NCBI GenBank assembly: GCA_016934715.1
Contig: JAFGSI010000018.1
Coordinates: 62,001 to 126,000 of the forward strand
From: Anaerolineales bacterium
GTDB lineage: Bacteria; Chloroflexota; Anaerolineae; Anaerolineales; Villigracilaceae
Direction: 5' to 3'
Length of the DNA: 64,000 nt
Shown: positions 53,585-63,892 of the stretch, one piece after another
Layout: each line of letters begins with the position of its first letter
How positions within the stretch are numbered: the first letter of the stretch is position 1
Notes under the pieces: generated by a model
What the model was told of the DNA's origin: nothing
The model's input: only the letters and a program-made list of their open reading frames with translations
Databases searched by the model: none
Position numbers and translations under genes: made by a program

Positions 53585-54676
53585 ATGAACAATCCGGTAC
53601 TCCAGAAGGCCATCGAGTTCATCAAAACCGGGAAGAAAGAGGCTGCCCAGGTCCTGCTCAAGGACCTGATCAAAGGTGACCCGCACAATATTCCTGCCTG
53701 GTTCTGGTATATAGAAACGCTCTCCACCACAGAAAAGCGTTTGCAAGTCCTGGATGCCTGCCTGCGCAACAACCCCGAACATCCCCAGGTAGCACTCGCC
53801 ATCCAAAACCTGCGCACCAGGCAAGCGACGGGCGGTGCCCCACCGCCCTCGCTCCAGCCTCAAGAAGCCGGACCACAGATCAGGAAGACAGTCCCTCCAG
53901 AAAGGCCACCGGCCCCCCCGCCCATCGCGGCCAGATCCAGCCACTCGCATGAACCGCAAATGCAGAAGAAGAAAGCCGGCTGGCTGATACCGGCGATTGC
54001 CCTGACCGTGGTCTTGGGAATCATGGGAGCCGGCGCATGGACGGTACTGAGGTCACCCCCGGATCCGGCCGGTTTTCGACACACAGAACCCTATGAATTT
54101 TTTTTGTATGTGCCCAAGGATTACTCCCCTGAACGGGCATGGCCGGTTTTCGTTGGCATTCATGGGCAGGGAGGCAGCGGCCTCGACTGTTGGACCCTGT
54201 GGCAGTCGTATGCCGAACAGGAAGGATTCATCTTGGTCTGTCCATCGATTGCCGACCAGCATGGCGGCTGGTACCAGGACGATGGCGAGAGGATCGTCCT
54301 GCAAGTCTTAAGCCAGGTCCGGACCGACTATCATCTGGAACCAAGAATATTCCTGGTTGGTTTCTCGGCCGGGGCCCAGTTCGTGCAGGGATTTGCTTTC
54401 GGTTACCCGCAACTGGTCGCGGGGGTGGCCGTCCTATCGGCGGGGAATTATTATGCCCCCACAGGGAACGCCCGCAATATCCCGTTCCTGGTCGTGATCG
54501 GCACACTGGATGACAGCACTTCGATCGCCTACTGCGAGGAATTCGTCGCTTCCTTGCAGAGAAATGGATACACGGTAGCGTATCATCCGCTTCCTTTCTT
54601 GGGGCATGCTGTGAATGGATCCGGCCGGCGTTTGACGATCGAGTTCTTCGCGAATCTCAACGCGATTGCGCCATAA
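53585..54676 (+). CDS. TPR-like / esterase fusion membrane protein
   Basis: The 363-residue protein has a short N-terminal TPR-like part (QKAIEFIKTGKKEAAQVLLK, NPEHPQVALAIQNLR), a Pro-rich linker (about 83-115), a membrane helix (about 126-149) and a C-terminal alpha/beta-hydrolase of the PHB-depolymerase/esterase type: VFVGIHGQGGSG, ILVCPSIADQHGGWY, the nucleophile elbow VGFSAGAQF and a late FLGHAVNGSG with the likely His. The hydrolase faces outward and the TPR part is cytoplasmic if the helix is inserted positively inside. ATG 53585 is chosen over a longer frame. Confidence 0.7.
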   Translation: MNNPVLQKAIEFIKTGKKEAAQVLLKDLIKGDPHNIPAWFWYIETLSTTEKRLQVLDACLRNNPEHPQVALAIQNLRTRQATGGAPPPSLQPQEAGPQIRKTVPPERPPAPPPIAARSSHSHEPQMQKKKAGWLIPAIALTVVLGIMGAGAWTVLRSPPDPAGFRHTEPYEFFLYVPKDYSPERAWPVFVGIHGQGGSGLDCWTLWQSYAEQEGFILVCPSIADQHGGWYQDDGERIVLQVLSQVRTDYHLEPRIFLVGFSAGAQFVQGFAFGYPQLVAGVAVLSAGNYYAPTGNARNIPFLVVIGTLDDSTSIAYCEEFVASLQRNGYTVAYHPLPFLGHAVNGSGRRLTIEFFANLNAIAP

Positions 54677-54750
54677 TCTAGATCATGATCCGTTCCTGCC
54701 CAATCATGGATGGGAGTCGAGATGGATTAACTTTTCACTTGGAGGAGAAA

Positions 54751-55434
54751 ATGCAAACGCACGATCCGTTCGAAACCGATCAGATCCCCACCTCCGCCGG
54801 TGATCTGGTGATCACCGCACTTGGTCACGGCAGCCTGCTGCTGGTCTTCAACGGGAAGAACATCTACATCGACCCCTTCAGCCGGGTGGCGGATTATACG
54901 ACCCTGCCCAAAGCCGACCTGGTCTTGATCACCCACGAGCACCGCGACCACCTGGACCCCGAAGCCCTGGCCGCCATCCGGACCGAGGCCACCACCCTGG
55001 TGGTGACTGAACGATGCACCGGACAGGTCGAAGGCGGGATCGTGATGAGAAACGGGGACAGCCAGACCCTGGTGGGGATCGAGATCGAGGCGGTGCCGGC
55101 GTACAATCGCAAGCACAAGCGCGAGAATGGCGAACCCTTCCATCCCCAGGGGATCGGAAACGGTTACATCCTGACCCTGGGCGCGGTACGCCTCTACATC
55201 GCCGGTGACACGGAAAATATCCCCGAGATGAAAGGTCTGAAGGATATCACGATCGCCTTCCTGCCGATGAATCTGCCCTACACGATGACGCCGGCGATGG
55301 CCGCCGAAGCGGCAAAGACCTTCCAGCCGCGCATCCTGTATCCGTATCACTATGGAAATACGGATCCTGCAGAATTAATCGAACTGCTTGAGGACGAGAA
55401 AGAGATCGAGGTCCGCATCCGCAGGCTGGCCTGA
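54751..55434 (+). CDS. UlaG-like metal-dependent hydrolase (MBL fold)
   Basis: The 227-residue protein has metallo-beta-lactamase features: ITALGHGSLLLVFNGKNIYI, LVLITHEHRDHLDP (HxHxDH metal motif), VPAYNRKHKRENGEPFHPQG, LYIAGDTENIPEM and a late LYPYHYGNTDPAE. It groups with the UlaG/RomA-type MBL proteins that act on L-ascorbate-6-phosphate lactone, phospholipids or cyclic nucleotides. ATG 54751 follows GGAGGAG and is preferred to a longer frame. Substrate unknown. Confidence 0.85.
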   Translation: MQTHDPFETDQIPTSAGDLVITALGHGSLLLVFNGKNIYIDPFSRVADYTTLPKADLVLITHEHRDHLDPEALAAIRTEATTLVVTERCTGQVEGGIVMRNGDSQTLVGIEIEAVPAYNRKHKRENGEPFHPQGIGNGYILTLGAVRLYIAGDTENIPEMKGLKDITIAFLPMNLPYTMTPAMAAEAAKTFQPRILYPYHYGNTDPAELIELLEDEKEIEVRIRRLA

Positions 55435-55435
55435 A

Positions 55436-55475
55436 AAATGATGACGGTCACCCTGCAGGATGACCGTCATCATTT
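55436..55475. terminator. Bidirectional terminator between MBL gene and mfd
   Basis: Fifteen-base perfect stem AAATGATGACGGTCA/TGACCGTCATCATTT (55436-55450 and 55461-55475). The mfd stop codon lies in the second arm. Confidence 0.7.
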
Positions 55476-58400
55476 CCTTAGTCTCGCGAGCGTCTCCAGC
55501 AGCCTCTTGGGCCAATCTTCTTCCTTCCCGAACGTGCACCAGTAGGCATCCTTTCCACCGCGCACACCTGGATCCAGATCCGGTAGGCGTTTGCCGTTCC
55601 TCAATTCCGGATCGGACGGGTAACGCAGGATGATCTGCCCACTCTCCCAGGCAACGCCGACCAGCCCGGCCTTCTCGGCCCGCATTTTGACCCTCATCTG
55701 GAAGAACAAATTCTCGGCCATCTCGGGCAACGGTCCGAAGCGGTCAACGAACTCGACCCTCAGCGCGTCCAGGGTCGCCTCGTCGGTCAGGTCGGCCAGG
55801 CGACGGTAGAGACGCAGGCGCAGGGCCTGGTCGGGGACGTAGTCCTCAGGAATGCCGGAGGCCAACGGCAGGTCGACATTGACCGGCAGGCCAATCGCGG
55901 GGGTCAGCAGGGTCCCGGCAGCGGCCGCCTCCGGCAGGCCGCGCGCATGGCGCAGGTTCCGGACAGCGGCAGCCAGCAGGCGGGTGTACAGGTGGAAGCC
56001 GACCGCAGCAATGTGCCCCGACTGGCGTGTCCCGAGCAGGTCCCCTGCCCCGCGCATCTCCAGGTCGCGCATGGCGATCGAATAGCCGGCCCCCAGCTGG
56101 GTGTTCTCTGCGATGACATCCAACCGCTCAGCGCCCTCGGGCGTCGGCAGCAGTTTGCGATGGCGGAAGAAGTAGGCATAGGCCCGCATTGCTCCCCGCC
56201 CGACCCGGCCGCGCAGCTGGTAGAGCTGGGCCAGCCCGAAGGCATCCGCCCGGTCGACGATCAGAGTGTTGGCGTTGGGGATGTCCAAGCCCGACTCGAT
56301 GATCGAGGTCGCCAGCAGGACATCGATCTGGCCGGCGGTGAAGCGGCGCATGACCAAGGCCAGTTCCGCCTCGTTCATCTGGCCGTGCCCGACGGCGACG
56401 CGCGCCTCGGGGATCAGTTTCTCGAGGTGCATCTTCATGGCATCTATGGTCTGGACCCGGTTGTGGACGAAGAAGACCTGCCCGCCACGTTCAAGCTCGC
56501 GCAGGATCGCCTGGCGGGCCAGTTTCGGGTCGTATGGCCCAACGTGGGTCACGATCGGCAGGCGCTCCTCGGGCGGAGTGCTCAGGCTGGAAATGTCGCG
56601 CACGCCGGTCAGGGCCATGTAGAGCGTGCGCGGGATCGGGGTGGCGGTCAGGGTCAGCACGTCGACCTCGGTCCGCAGCCGCTTGAGGCGCTCCTTGTGG
56701 GTCACGCCAAAGCGCTGTTCCTCGTCGATGATCACCAGGCCGAGGTCCTTGAGCTGCACATCGGACGAGATCAGGCGGTGGGTCCCGATGACGATGTCGA
56801 TCGCCCCGGTGGTCAAGCCGTAGATGATCTGGTCCTGTTCGCGCGGGGTGCGGAAGCGCGAGAGCATTTCGACCGTCACCGGGAAGGTCGCCAACCGCTG
56901 GCGGAAGGTCTCGAAGTGCTGCTGGGCCAGGACGGTGGTCGGGACCAGCAGGACGACCTGCTTGCCATCCATGACCGCTTTAAAAGCCGCCCGCAGGGCC
57001 AGCTCGGTCTTGCCGTAACCGACGTCGCCGCACAGCAGGCGGTCCATCGGTCGGACGGCTTCCATGTCACACTTGATATCCACCAGGGCCCGGACCTGGT
57101 CTTCGGTCTCGACGTAGGGGAAGGACGACTCGAGTTCGGCCTGCCAGGGGGTGTCCTCGCGGAAGGCGTAGCCCTCGGCAAGCTGGCGGCGGGCGTACAG
57201 GTCCAGCAGATCCTGTGCGACCTCCCGGACCGCTTCCCTGACCCGGCGCTTGGCTTCCGACCACTCCTGCCCCCCCAGGTGCCCGGGAGAGGGCGGATTC
57301 CCGTCCGGACCGATGTAGCGGGTCAGGCGGTCGGCCTGGTGGATCGGAACAAAGACCTGGTCGCCTTTCTGGTACTCGACACACAGGAACTCGCGCTCCA
57401 GGCCTTCCAGCGTGCGCTGGACCAGGCCGGCGTAACGCCCGACGCCATAGTCGACATGGACGATCCAGTCGCCGGGATTGAAATCGGCATAGACCATCTC
57501 GGGAGTCTCGGCCGAAGGACGCGGGCGAGTGCGCGGCTGGGGACGCTCCCAACCGAAGATCTCTGAGTCGGTGACGAGATGGATGCCATCCAGGGAGAAG
57601 CCCGCCGAGAGAGAGGCCTCAATGAATTCGGGATTGTCGGAGCCCGACTCCGGCACAGGCTGCTCGGTCCACAGTTCCTCCAAGCGGCCGGCCTGGCGTG
57701 AGACCACCAGGACCCGTTGACCGGAGGAGACCAGGCCGCGCAGGTGCTCGGCGAACGGCTTGAGCCGTCCGGCAAAACGTTCCAGCTGCCCGAAATGATC
57801 GGCCAGCGAAACGGCCCCCCCCGCTGGCTGCTGACCGCCGACCACTTCCACTGTCGAACGGCCAAGCTCGGTCATGGGGAACCCGCCAAGGGCGTCGTTC
57901 AACTCCGACCAGGAGAAGTATGGCACCGGGAAGTCCTCCGCCAGGATGCCTTCAGAAATCGATTCGGCCCGCAGCTTGACCGCCTGCTCCTCAATCTCTG
58001 AGACCGCACTCTCGAGCATACCCAGGTCGTCGATCAACAGCGGCGTGTCCCTGGGAAGGTAGTCGAGCAGGCTGGACGTGAAGGGGTGCAGCAGGGGGAT
58101 GTGAAATTCGGAGAGCCCCCCATCGGGTCGATGATCCTCCGGCTCACCCTCGGGGAGAATGAACTCGCGGGCCGGCGTAACCAAGACCAGATCCAGAGTA
58201 TCAATCGTGCGTTGCGTGGCCGGGTCAAAGCGCCGGATCGTGTCCACTTCGTCGCCGAAGAAATCCAGGCGGACCGGGTGCGGCTCCGCCGGGGTCCACA
58301 GGTCGAGCAGGCCGCCGCGTCGTGAGAACTGGCCGGGCTCGAGGACCGTATCAGCGGCCTGGTATCCCATCGCCACCCAGGCCCGGACGAGTTTCTCGGG

Positions 58401-58871
58401 CTGGTAGGTCTCGCCGAGCCTGATCTGCTTCGAATTAGCCAGGTAGTCGCGCCGCGGCAGGGTGCGGGTCATCAAGCCCCGGGGTGAGGTCACGATGACC
58501 GGCGGAACGGACGGCTTGTCGGCAAATGGCAGGTGGTAGGCTGCCAGGGCGGTCAGGGTCTGCAGCCGCTCACGGCGGGTGGTTGCCCCCCAGGCGGCAT
58601 TTTCATAGAAGAGCGGGTTCGGTTCGGCAAAGAGATGGCGCCGGACGGACCCCACCCAGAAAGCCAGTTCGTCGTACTGCGCCAATGCGAGGTCGGCCCG
58701 GGCGGCGACCAGAATCAGCGGCCGGCCGAGGTCGGCCTGCAGGGCAGACAGGACCGGCAGGCGGGCGGCGCGCGGCAGCCCCAATCCGGAGCTGGTCTGG
58801 CCGGCAGACAGACTGGCCAGCAGGGACTGGTAGGGGTCAAGGGAGCGGATTCGGTCGAGGATGAAATCCAT
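55470..58871 (-). CDS. mfd: Transcription-repair coupling factor
   Basis: The 1133-residue protein has the Mfd order: UvrB-like N-terminal domains, an RNA-polymerase interaction part ([20 protein letters not shown]), and a RecG-type translocase with [14 protein letters not shown] (about 617), the DEEQRFGV box (about 713), [16 protein letters not shown] and [15 protein letters not shown], followed by the TRG-like region and a C-terminal domain with [11 protein letters not shown]. It removes stalled polymerase and recruits UvrA. No Shine-Dalgarno is visible; the preceding lipoprotein stop is three bases upstream, so reinitiation is likely. Its hairpin end is shared with the MBL gene. Confidence 0.96.
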   Translation of the reverse strand: MDFILDRIRSLDPYQSLLASLSAGQTSSGLGLPRAARLPVLSALQADLGRPLILVAARADLALAQYDELAFWVGSVRRHLFAEPNPLFYENAAWGATTRRERLQTLTALAAYHLPFADKPSVPPVIVTSPRGLMTRTLPRRDYLANSKQIRLGETYQPEKLVRAWVAMGYQAADTVLEPGQFSRRGGLLDLWTPAEPHPVRLDFFGDEVDTIRRFDPATQRTIDTLDLVLVTPAREFILPEGEPEDHRPDGGLSEFHIPLLHPFTSSLLDYLPRDTPLLIDDLGMLESAVSEIEEQAVKLRAESISEGILAEDFPVPYFSWSELNDALGGFPMTELGRSTVEVVGGQQPAGGAVSLADHFGQLERFAGRLKPFAEHLRGLVSSGQRVLVVSRQAGRLEELWTEQPVPESGSDNPEFIEASLSAGFSLDGIHLVTDSEIFGWERPQPRTRPRPSAETPEMVYADFNPGDWIVHVDYGVGRYAGLVQRTLEGLEREFLCVEYQKGDQVFVPIHQADRLTRYIGPDGNPPSPGHLGGQEWSEAKRRVREAVREVAQDLLDLYARRQLAEGYAFREDTPWQAELESSFPYVETEDQVRALVDIKCDMEAVRPMDRLLCGDVGYGKTELALRAAFKAVMDGKQVVLLVPTTVLAQQHFETFRQRLATFPVTVEMLSRFRTPREQDQIIYGLTTGAIDIVIGTHRLISSDVQLKDLGLVIIDEEQRFGVTHKERLKRLRTEVDVLTLTATPIPRTLYMALTGVRDISSLSTPPEERLPIVTHVGPYDPKLARQAILRELERGGQVFFVHNRVQTIDAMKMHLEKLIPEARVAVGHGQMNEAELALVMRRFTAGQIDVLLATSIIESGLDIPNANTLIVDRADAFGLAQLYQLRGRVGRGAMRAYAYFFRHRKLLPTPEGAERLDVIAENTQLGAGYSIAMRDLEMRGAGDLLGTRQSGHIAAVGFHLYTRLLAAAVRNLRHARGLPEAAAAGTLLTPAIGLPVNVDLPLASGIPEDYVPDQALRLRLYRRLADLTDEATLDALRVEFVDRFGPLPEMAENLFFQMRVKMRAEKAGLVGVAWESGQIILRYPSDPELRNGKRLPDLDPGVRGGKDAYWCTFGKEEDWPKRLLETLARLRK

Positions 58872-58874
58872 GTT

Positions 58875-59405
58875 TTATGGGATCGGGTAAGAACCCGCGC
58901 CGGGTGCATCCGAAACCGGATGGCTGGTGGTCATCTCCTGCCTGAACACATCGACCTCGAAATACCACCCGTAGTGAGGATTGGATGAGATGATAAAAGC
59001 AATGACCTCATCTGATATCCATGCTTGCCGGACCACGGGCCGGTTGGGCAGGAAGCATTCCGAGTCGAGCCGATAATTTCTCTGGGATAGCATGTCCGAA
59101 ACAAAGATGCCGGAAACCACCGGTTGACCGGTGTAGGGCGGGCATGTTTCGATGCAATCTGCATAGAAACGATATCTTCCCGACGGGCTGGTGACTCCTG
59201 TCCAGCATCTGCAGAATTTGGCGTCGCTTTCAACGAATGCGACCGTGCAGGGTGGCAGGGTCGGAAATACAAACGTTGCGGTCGGCGCGACAGGCGTCGC
59301 GGCCGGGGCCTCAGGCATGGCCACAGAAGCGCATCCCGCCAGAAGCAAGAAGAGCAGACCCACGAAAGAAGACAGACTTCGCTGGCATATGTAGGTTTCG
59401 TGCAC
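58875..59405 (-). CDS. Lipoprotein with Cys-rich extracellular part
   Basis: The protein (about 176 residues from GTG 59405) has a lipoprotein signal (lipobox LLAGC, Cys25) and a Thr/Pro spacer, then a domain with FCRCWTGVTSPSGRYRFYAD, CIETCPPYTGQ and SECFLPNRPVV. A TTG at 59417 with a weak site is the alternative start; the AGGAGG before GTG is rather close. The stop is three bases before mfd, yet the two proteins have no obvious shared role. I do not recognise the family. Confidence 0.55.
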   Translation of the reverse strand: MHETYICQRSLSSFVGLLFLLLAGCASVAMPEAPAATPVAPTATFVFPTLPPCTVAFVESDAKFCRCWTGVTSPSGRYRFYADCIETCPPYTGQPVVSGIFVSDMLSQRNYRLDSECFLPNRPVVRQAWISDEVIAFIISSNPHYGWYFEVDVFRQEMTTSHPVSDAPGAGSYPIP

Positions 59406-59453
59406 AGCCTCCTGCAATTCTCTACAGGATCATACAGGCGTGTTTGTGACAGG

Positions 59454-59936
59454 TCAGGCGTGTATGCCGCCCCCGGAAGAACCGGGATCCGACCCCATGT
59501 ACCTGTTGAGCGCCTCCGCAAGACGAACGATCAGGTCCCCATCACGCTCAGCATCGAACGGCCTGGAATCCATGAACGACTGCGGATACGACCATGGCAG
59601 GTGGCGGCGGACAGCCTCCGGCTCGGACGCATACCGCGGCACAATGTGAGCATGCAGGAATGGGTCCGAGTTGCCCAGGATGGCATAGTTGACCCGCAAC
59701 GTGTCGGTGACCTCAAGCAGTGCGTCGCCGATCGACGCCATGTCAGATAGAAAGGCAGCGCGTTGCGGCCGGTCCAGGTCGTTAATACTGGCCACGACCG
59801 GATCGGGGAGCAAGACGGTATACCCCGGCAGGTACTGTATATCACACAGCACCGCCCAGCCGGATGCCATGCGGCAGATGACAGCCGGATTCGTCCCCGC
59901 CCGGGCTCTTTCGACGCCTTCACGCACCGAGGTCAT
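59454..59936 (-). CDS. HIT-family hydrolase-like protein
   Basis: The 160-residue protein shows a HIT fold: VLCDIQYLPGYTVLLPD, NDLDRPQRAAFLSDM, NYAILGNSDPFLHAHIVPRY. Two His are in place in LHAHIV, but the third His usual in the HxHxH triad is replaced by Val, then Pro-Arg-Tyr follows as in the diadenosine-polyphosphate group. It would cut nucleotide phosphoanhydrides. The gene begins four bases inside the end of pth (ATGA overlap). Confidence 0.75.
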   Translation of the reverse strand: MTSVREGVERARAGTNPAVICRMASGWAVLCDIQYLPGYTVLLPDPVVASINDLDRPQRAAFLSDMASIGDALLEVTDTLRVNYAILGNSDPFLHAHIVPRYASEPEAVRRHLPWSYPQSFMDSRPFDAERDGDLIVRLAEALNRYMGSDPGSSGGGIHA

Positions 59937-60511
59937 TCCACGACCCCGTTAAATCTGTTCATGGCAGCCTCAAGCCCATCCTTGATCCAGGCCAGGACGG
60001 CCTCGGCAGCCCAATTGAGAGTCTCGGAAAGGATCGTCATGTCTGCTTGTGAGAAATTCTGGAGCACGTAGTCAGCCGGGTCCATCCGTCCGGGCGGCCT
60101 TCCAATGCCTATACGCAGTCTGGCGAAATCGTCACGGCCCAGGCGCTCGAGGATCGACTCCATACCACGCTGGCCCCCCGCCCCCCCGTCCGGACGGATG
60201 CGAATCGTTCCCGGTGGCAGGTCGAGGTGATCGTGTACCACCAGCAGTTTTTCGATCGGAAGCTTATAAAAGCGCATCAGCCCCTGGACGGACTGGCCAG
60301 ACAGGTTCATAAAGGTCTGCGGCTTCGCCAGGATAACCTTGCTCCCCTCATAATTCCCGCTGGCGACCAATGCCCTGGACTGCAGGCGCGTGAAGCGGGC
60401 ATCCAATTTGACGGCCAGCCGGTCGAGCAGCATAAACCCAACGTTGTGCCGGTTCTCGCGGTATTGACGGCCCGGGTTGCCCAGGCCGGCAATCAGGAAG
60501 GTCTCTGCCAT
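59933..60511 (-). CDS. pth: Peptidyl-tRNA hydrolase
   Basis: The 192-residue protein matches Pth: IAGLGNPGRQYRENRHNVGF with the catalytic His, LAKPQTFMNLSGQSV (Asn and Met), and VHDHLDLPPGTIRIR. The GGHNG motif, which holds an Asn used for substrate binding, is replaced by GAGGQRGMESI. It recycles peptidyl-tRNA released from ribosomes. GAGG precedes the ATG. The HIT protein gene follows with a four-base overlap. Confidence 0.93.
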   Translation of the reverse strand: MAETFLIAGLGNPGRQYRENRHNVGFMLLDRLAVKLDARFTRLQSRALVASGNYEGSKVILAKPQTFMNLSGQSVQGLMRFYKLPIEKLLVVHDHLDLPPGTIRIRPDGGAGGQRGMESILERLGRDDFARLRIGIGRPPGRMDPADYVLQNFSQADMTILSETLNWAAEAVLAWIKDGLEAAMNRFNGVVE

Positions 60512-61167
60512 CGCCTCACCAAAAATCGATCAAAGATTGAGTCTAACATGAAGGCAGTTCAAGGTCAACCAGGCAGATCAGTCTTGCAGTTGATCACGCG
60601 CGCGGCGACAACGGATTGCGATGAGAATCTCTCTCCACAGCTGCGCTTTCAGCCGTCCCTTCGATGACCTCCACTGCAATGTGGAATGCAGGCGCTGCGA
60701 CAGCCTGCTGATCGACTGACACGCGCCCGGTCAACCCGGATGCCGATGACGATCCTGTCCACGCCGGCCTTCTTGATGGGTACTTCCAGGGCTTTCTTCA
60801 GGGCCGCGCCGAAGCACCTGGCGGCCACTGAAGCGCCATCGGCCATCTCGCCGTGGGCAGGGTTGAGCTGTCCGAATTCAGTGCCATCAGACCAAGAATT
60901 GGATGCCTTCGATCAAGGGATCAAGCTTCTCGACGCCCGGCTTCATATGCCAAAGAGGAATCGATCTGCTCTTGTAGAGCCAACCACTATCGACCAGAGG
61001 TCGGGAACTTGCAGTTGGGCTGTTCGGCAACAGCCCCGCAGACCACAAATCAGCCCATCCTTCCAGGGGAGGTTACCCTCGACGCTGCGTGGATAGCGCC
61101 GGCACCGATTCCTGCCGGCAACCGCCTCCCCTCAGTTGGTGAAGAACAAACCATGATGCATCAGCAC
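60512..61167. other. Gene-poor spacer, about 650 bases, with a possible gene remnant
   Basis: No intact gene is supported. On the minus strand one stretch from ATG 60946 gives a protein-like frame (MKPGVEKLDPLIEGIQFLV) that stops and continues in another frame (DGTEFGQLNPAHGEMADGAS, then VAARCFGAALKKALEVPIKK, ending near 60649). This looks like a decayed gene with a frame change, family unknown. Confidence 0.4.
60649..60946 (-). pseudogene. Possible decayed gene fragment
   Basis: The frame from 60946 stops at a TGA after 19 codons; the following bases in the next frame read as a continuous helical sequence of about 80 residues with GAALKKALEVPIKKAGVDRI before turning to low-complexity. The protein-like composition on both sides of one frame shift is the only evidence. 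No family is recognised and no promoter or binding site is seen. Confidence 0.3.
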
Positions 61168-61821
61168 CTACCCCTTGCGCCTGATCCACAGGTAGATGCC
61201 GAACAGGAGAAAAGCTCCCAGAATGACCGCCGCCCCGTAGCCCAGACTGGTGAAGACCGTGGCCGGGGCGACCACGGCCGGGTTGGTCGGCAGGGGCGTC
61301 GGTGTCGGGAATGGGATCGGGGGGCGGGTCTCGGTCGGGACCGGGGTCTCGGTGTCGACGAGGACGATCAGGGTCGGGGTCAGGGTCTGGGTCGGGATCG
61401 GGGTCTCGGTAGGGGTATAATTCCGAACCAAGAGGGCGGTGACCAGGGCGTCGAGGAAGGTCCCGTCTGCCAGATAGGCGCGCAGGCGCAGGCTGTAGAA
61501 TCCGTCGCTGACGGTCGTCGTATCCCAGACGGCCAGGGTGGCCTCGGTCAGTGGTTCCGTGAAAACCGCTAGCTGGAACCAGGAGCCAGTTGGGTTGTCG
61601 GCATAGGCAAAGGCCAGTTCTGCAGAGAGAAAACCCTCCACGGCGCTCGTCCCGATGATCGGGACCAGGCCGTTCACTTCGCTGTTGGACTGCGGCGAGG
61701 CGATCTGCGGGGCGGTCTCCTGGGCCGCGGCCGGACCCGGGACCAGCAGTCCCAGGGCCAGGAGACACAGTGCCAGGAGACCAACCACCGATCGACCGGT
61801 GGAACAGGATTCAGGCCGCAT
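61168..61821 (-). CDS. Exported Ig-like protein with C-terminal membrane anchor
   Basis: The 217-residue protein starts with a signal peptide (hydrophobic to about residue 33, ending PGPAAAQ), then a domain with APQIASPQSNSEVNGLVPI, GTSAVEGFLSAELAFAYAD and DGFYSLRLRAYLADGTFLD that has the pattern of an Ig-like/fibronectin unit. A long Thr/Pro repeat linker (about 138-175) leads to a hydrophobic segment (about 188-211) and a basic RRKG end. It is a surface protein held by its C-terminal helix. Start taken at 61821; an ATG two codons earlier is possible. It follows a small membrane protein by 11 bases. Confidence 0.75.
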   Translation of the reverse strand: MRPESCSTGRSVVGLLALCLLALGLLVPGPAAAQETAPQIASPQSNSEVNGLVPIIGTSAVEGFLSAELAFAYADNPTGSWFQLAVFTEPLTEATLAVWDTTTVSDGFYSLRLRAYLADGTFLDALVTALLVRNYTPTETPIPTQTLTPTLIVLVDTETPVPTETRPPIPFPTPTPLPTNPAVVAPATVFTSLGYGAAVILGAFLLFGIYLWIRRKG

Positions 61822-61832
61822 CCGCATCCAGG

Positions 61833-62033
61833 CTAGAACAGATCGAACCAGTCGGTACCGAAGACCACCGAACAGACCAGGATGGTCGAAAGGATCAACA
61901 GGATGACTCCACAACCAATCCCGCCGCAGGTCCCCTTGCCGAAACCGAAGCGGCCCTGCAGCCAGTCAAACAACTTGTCCAGCAGGAACAATTTCAACAA
62001 CCCCACCAGACATCCAGGACGATCGTTTCCCAT
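61833..62033 (-). CDS. Small membrane protein, 66 aa
   Basis: The product has an amphipathic start (MGNDRPGCLVGLLKLFLLDKL), a Gly/Cys-rich middle (GTCGGIGCG) and one hydrophobic helix (about 45-60) ending in an acidic aromatic tail DWFDLF. GAGGT before ATG 62033 supports it. It is 11 bases upstream of the Ig-like membrane protein, so the two are probably co-transcribed. Family unknown to me. Confidence 0.6.
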   Translation of the reverse strand: MGNDRPGCLVGLLKLFLLDKLFDWLQGRFGFGKGTCGGIGCGVILLILSTILVCSVVFGTDWFDLF

Positions 62034-62310
62034 GGCACCTCGCAATCTTTTTCAGAGTTCTGCGTGAATACCGAATCAAAATCGCTGCTTCCACCTGCTT
62101 CACGGCAACTTCAATTCAGTTCTTCCTGCCAGAAGAAGTAAGCGAAGTCTATCACGGAGACCGAGGGGGGTCAACGGCAGGCGACCACCGGGAAAAGCTG
62201 CCCCCTGACATCCGATCAGCGACGAATGTGACCTTTGACAGTTACCTGTCCAGACAAAGTTTGATAGAATCGATGAAATTTCTCCCGTCCTGATCCTGGA
62301 AGGAAACCCA

Positions 62311-63792
62311 ATGAATGATGAACTGTTCCATTCTTCCGAGGCCCTGACCTTCGACGACGTACTGGTGATACCCGGTTTCAGTGAGATCCTGCCTGCCGAG
62401 ACCGACGTGGCGACCCGCCTGACCCCGAAGATCGCCCTCAAGATCCCGCTGCTCTCGGCTGCGATGGACACGGTCACCGAGGCCCCCCTGGCAATCGCCC
62501 TGGCGCGCGAGGGTGGGATCGGCATCCTGCACCGCAACATGTCGCCCGAACAGCAGGCCGGCGAAGTGAACAAGGTCAAACGTTCACAATCAGGAATGAT
62601 CAGCGATCCGATCACCCTGCCGCCGGAGGCCTCCCTGCAGGATGCCGAAAACATCATGTCGACTTACAAGATCAGCGGCGTGCCGATCGTCGACGACGGC
62701 GGTATGCTGGTCGGCATCCTGACCAATCGCGACATCCGTTTTGTTGAGCTGAAAGATTATATCCTGCCGGTCAGCCAGTTCATGACCCACCAGCCGCTGG
62801 TCACCGCTCCGGTGGGGATCTCCCGCGAGGACGCCAAGAAACTGCTCCAGGAACACCGCATCGAGAAGCTGCTGCTGGTCGACGAGAACGGACGCCTGAA
62901 GGGCCTGCTGACGGTCAAGGACATCCAGAAGGATATCGAATACCCGTACGCCTCGCTCGACTCACGCGACCGGCTGCTGGTCGGGGGCGCCATCGGTGTT
63001 GGCGCGGACATGGAGAAGCGCGCCGGGCTGCTGGTCGATGCCGGTGTGGACGTGGTGGTGATCGACACCGCCCACGGTCACACCCGCGGTGTGCTCGAGA
63101 CCGTTCGCCGCCTGCACCAGTCCTTCCCCAAGCTGCCGGTCATCGCCGGGAACGTGGTCACTGCCGATGGGACCCGGGCACTGATCGAGGCGGGCGCCGC
63201 CGCCGTCAAGGTCGGCGTTGGGGCGGGTTCGATCTGCACGACGCGCATTGTGGCCGGGTCGGGCATGCCTCAGTTGAGTGCCGTCCACGCCTGCGCCCAG
63301 GTCGCCCATCCGCTGGGGGTGCCGATCATCGCCGACGGCGGGGTCAAGTACAGCGGCGACATCGTCAAGGCGATCGTGGCCGGCGCTGACACGGTCATGC
63401 TGGGCAGCCTGCTGGCCGGGCTGGAGGAATCGCCGGGCGAAGAGGTCCTGTTCGAAGGCCGGCGATTCAAGGAGTATCGCGGCATGGGCAGCATGGGCGC
63501 CATGCATGGATACGGGCGCGACCGCTACGGCAGCGGCCAGAGTGGATCCGGAAAAGCGGTCCCGGAAGGCATCGAAGGCCGGGTGCCTTACAAAGGCTCG
63601 CTGCACGACTACGTCTACCAGTTGATCGGCGGCCTGCGCTCGGGCATGGGGTATGCTGGGGCCAGGACCCTCGAAGACCTGCGCACGAAGACCAGGCTGG
63701 TGCGCATCACCAATGCGGGTCTGATCGAGAGCCACCCCCACGACGTGATCATCACCAAGGAAGCGCCCAATTACCAGTTAACCCAGGACTAG
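62311..63792 (+). CDS. guaB: IMP dehydrogenase
   Basis: The 493-residue protein has [38 protein letters not shown], a CBS pair (about 95-210) and the catalytic loop [12 protein letters not shown] with Cys309 (usual GPGS is GAGS here). [13 protein letters not shown] and [15 protein letters not shown] follow. It oxidises IMP to XMP, the first step to GMP, and so follows the purine operon in function. GGAAGGA precedes the ATG. A weak -10 TAGAAT (62265-62270) lies 40 bases upstream, and GACAG-TTAC-CTGTC (62237-62250) may be an operator. Confidence 0.95.
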   Translation: MNDELFHSSEALTFDDVLVIPGFSEILPAETDVATRLTPKIALKIPLLSAAMDTVTEAPLAIALAREGGIGILHRNMSPEQQAGEVNKVKRSQSGMISDPITLPPEASLQDAENIMSTYKISGVPIVDDGGMLVGILTNRDIRFVELKDYILPVSQFMTHQPLVTAPVGISREDAKKLLQEHRIEKLLLVDENGRLKGLLTVKDIQKDIEYPYASLDSRDRLLVGGAIGVGADMEKRAGLLVDAGVDVVVIDTAHGHTRGVLETVRRLHQSFPKLPVIAGNVVTADGTRALIEAGAAAVKVGVGAGSICTTRIVAGSGMPQLSAVHACAQVAHPLGVPIIADGGVKYSGDIVKAIVAGADTVMLGSLLAGLEESPGEEVLFEGRRFKEYRGMGSMGAMHGYGRDRYGSGQSGSGKAVPEGIEGRVPYKGSLHDYVYQLIGGLRSGMGYAGARTLEDLRTKTRLVRITNAGLIESHPHDVIITKEAPNYQLTQD

Positions 63793-63796
63793 ACGC

Positions 63797-63824
63797 ACGG
63801 GGCGGAAATTGCACCCCGTTTTCC
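63797..63824 (+). terminator. Intrinsic terminator after guaB
   Basis: Six-base stem ACGGGG/CCCCGT (63797-63802 and 63814-63819) with TTTTCC after it, four bases past the guaB stop. Confidence 0.6.
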
Positions 63825-63892
63825 TGGGAAGAATAGCCCCGAGGCATCGAATTCTATGCTGTCATGGCAGGGGCAGCCTGAAAGGCTGGCAA

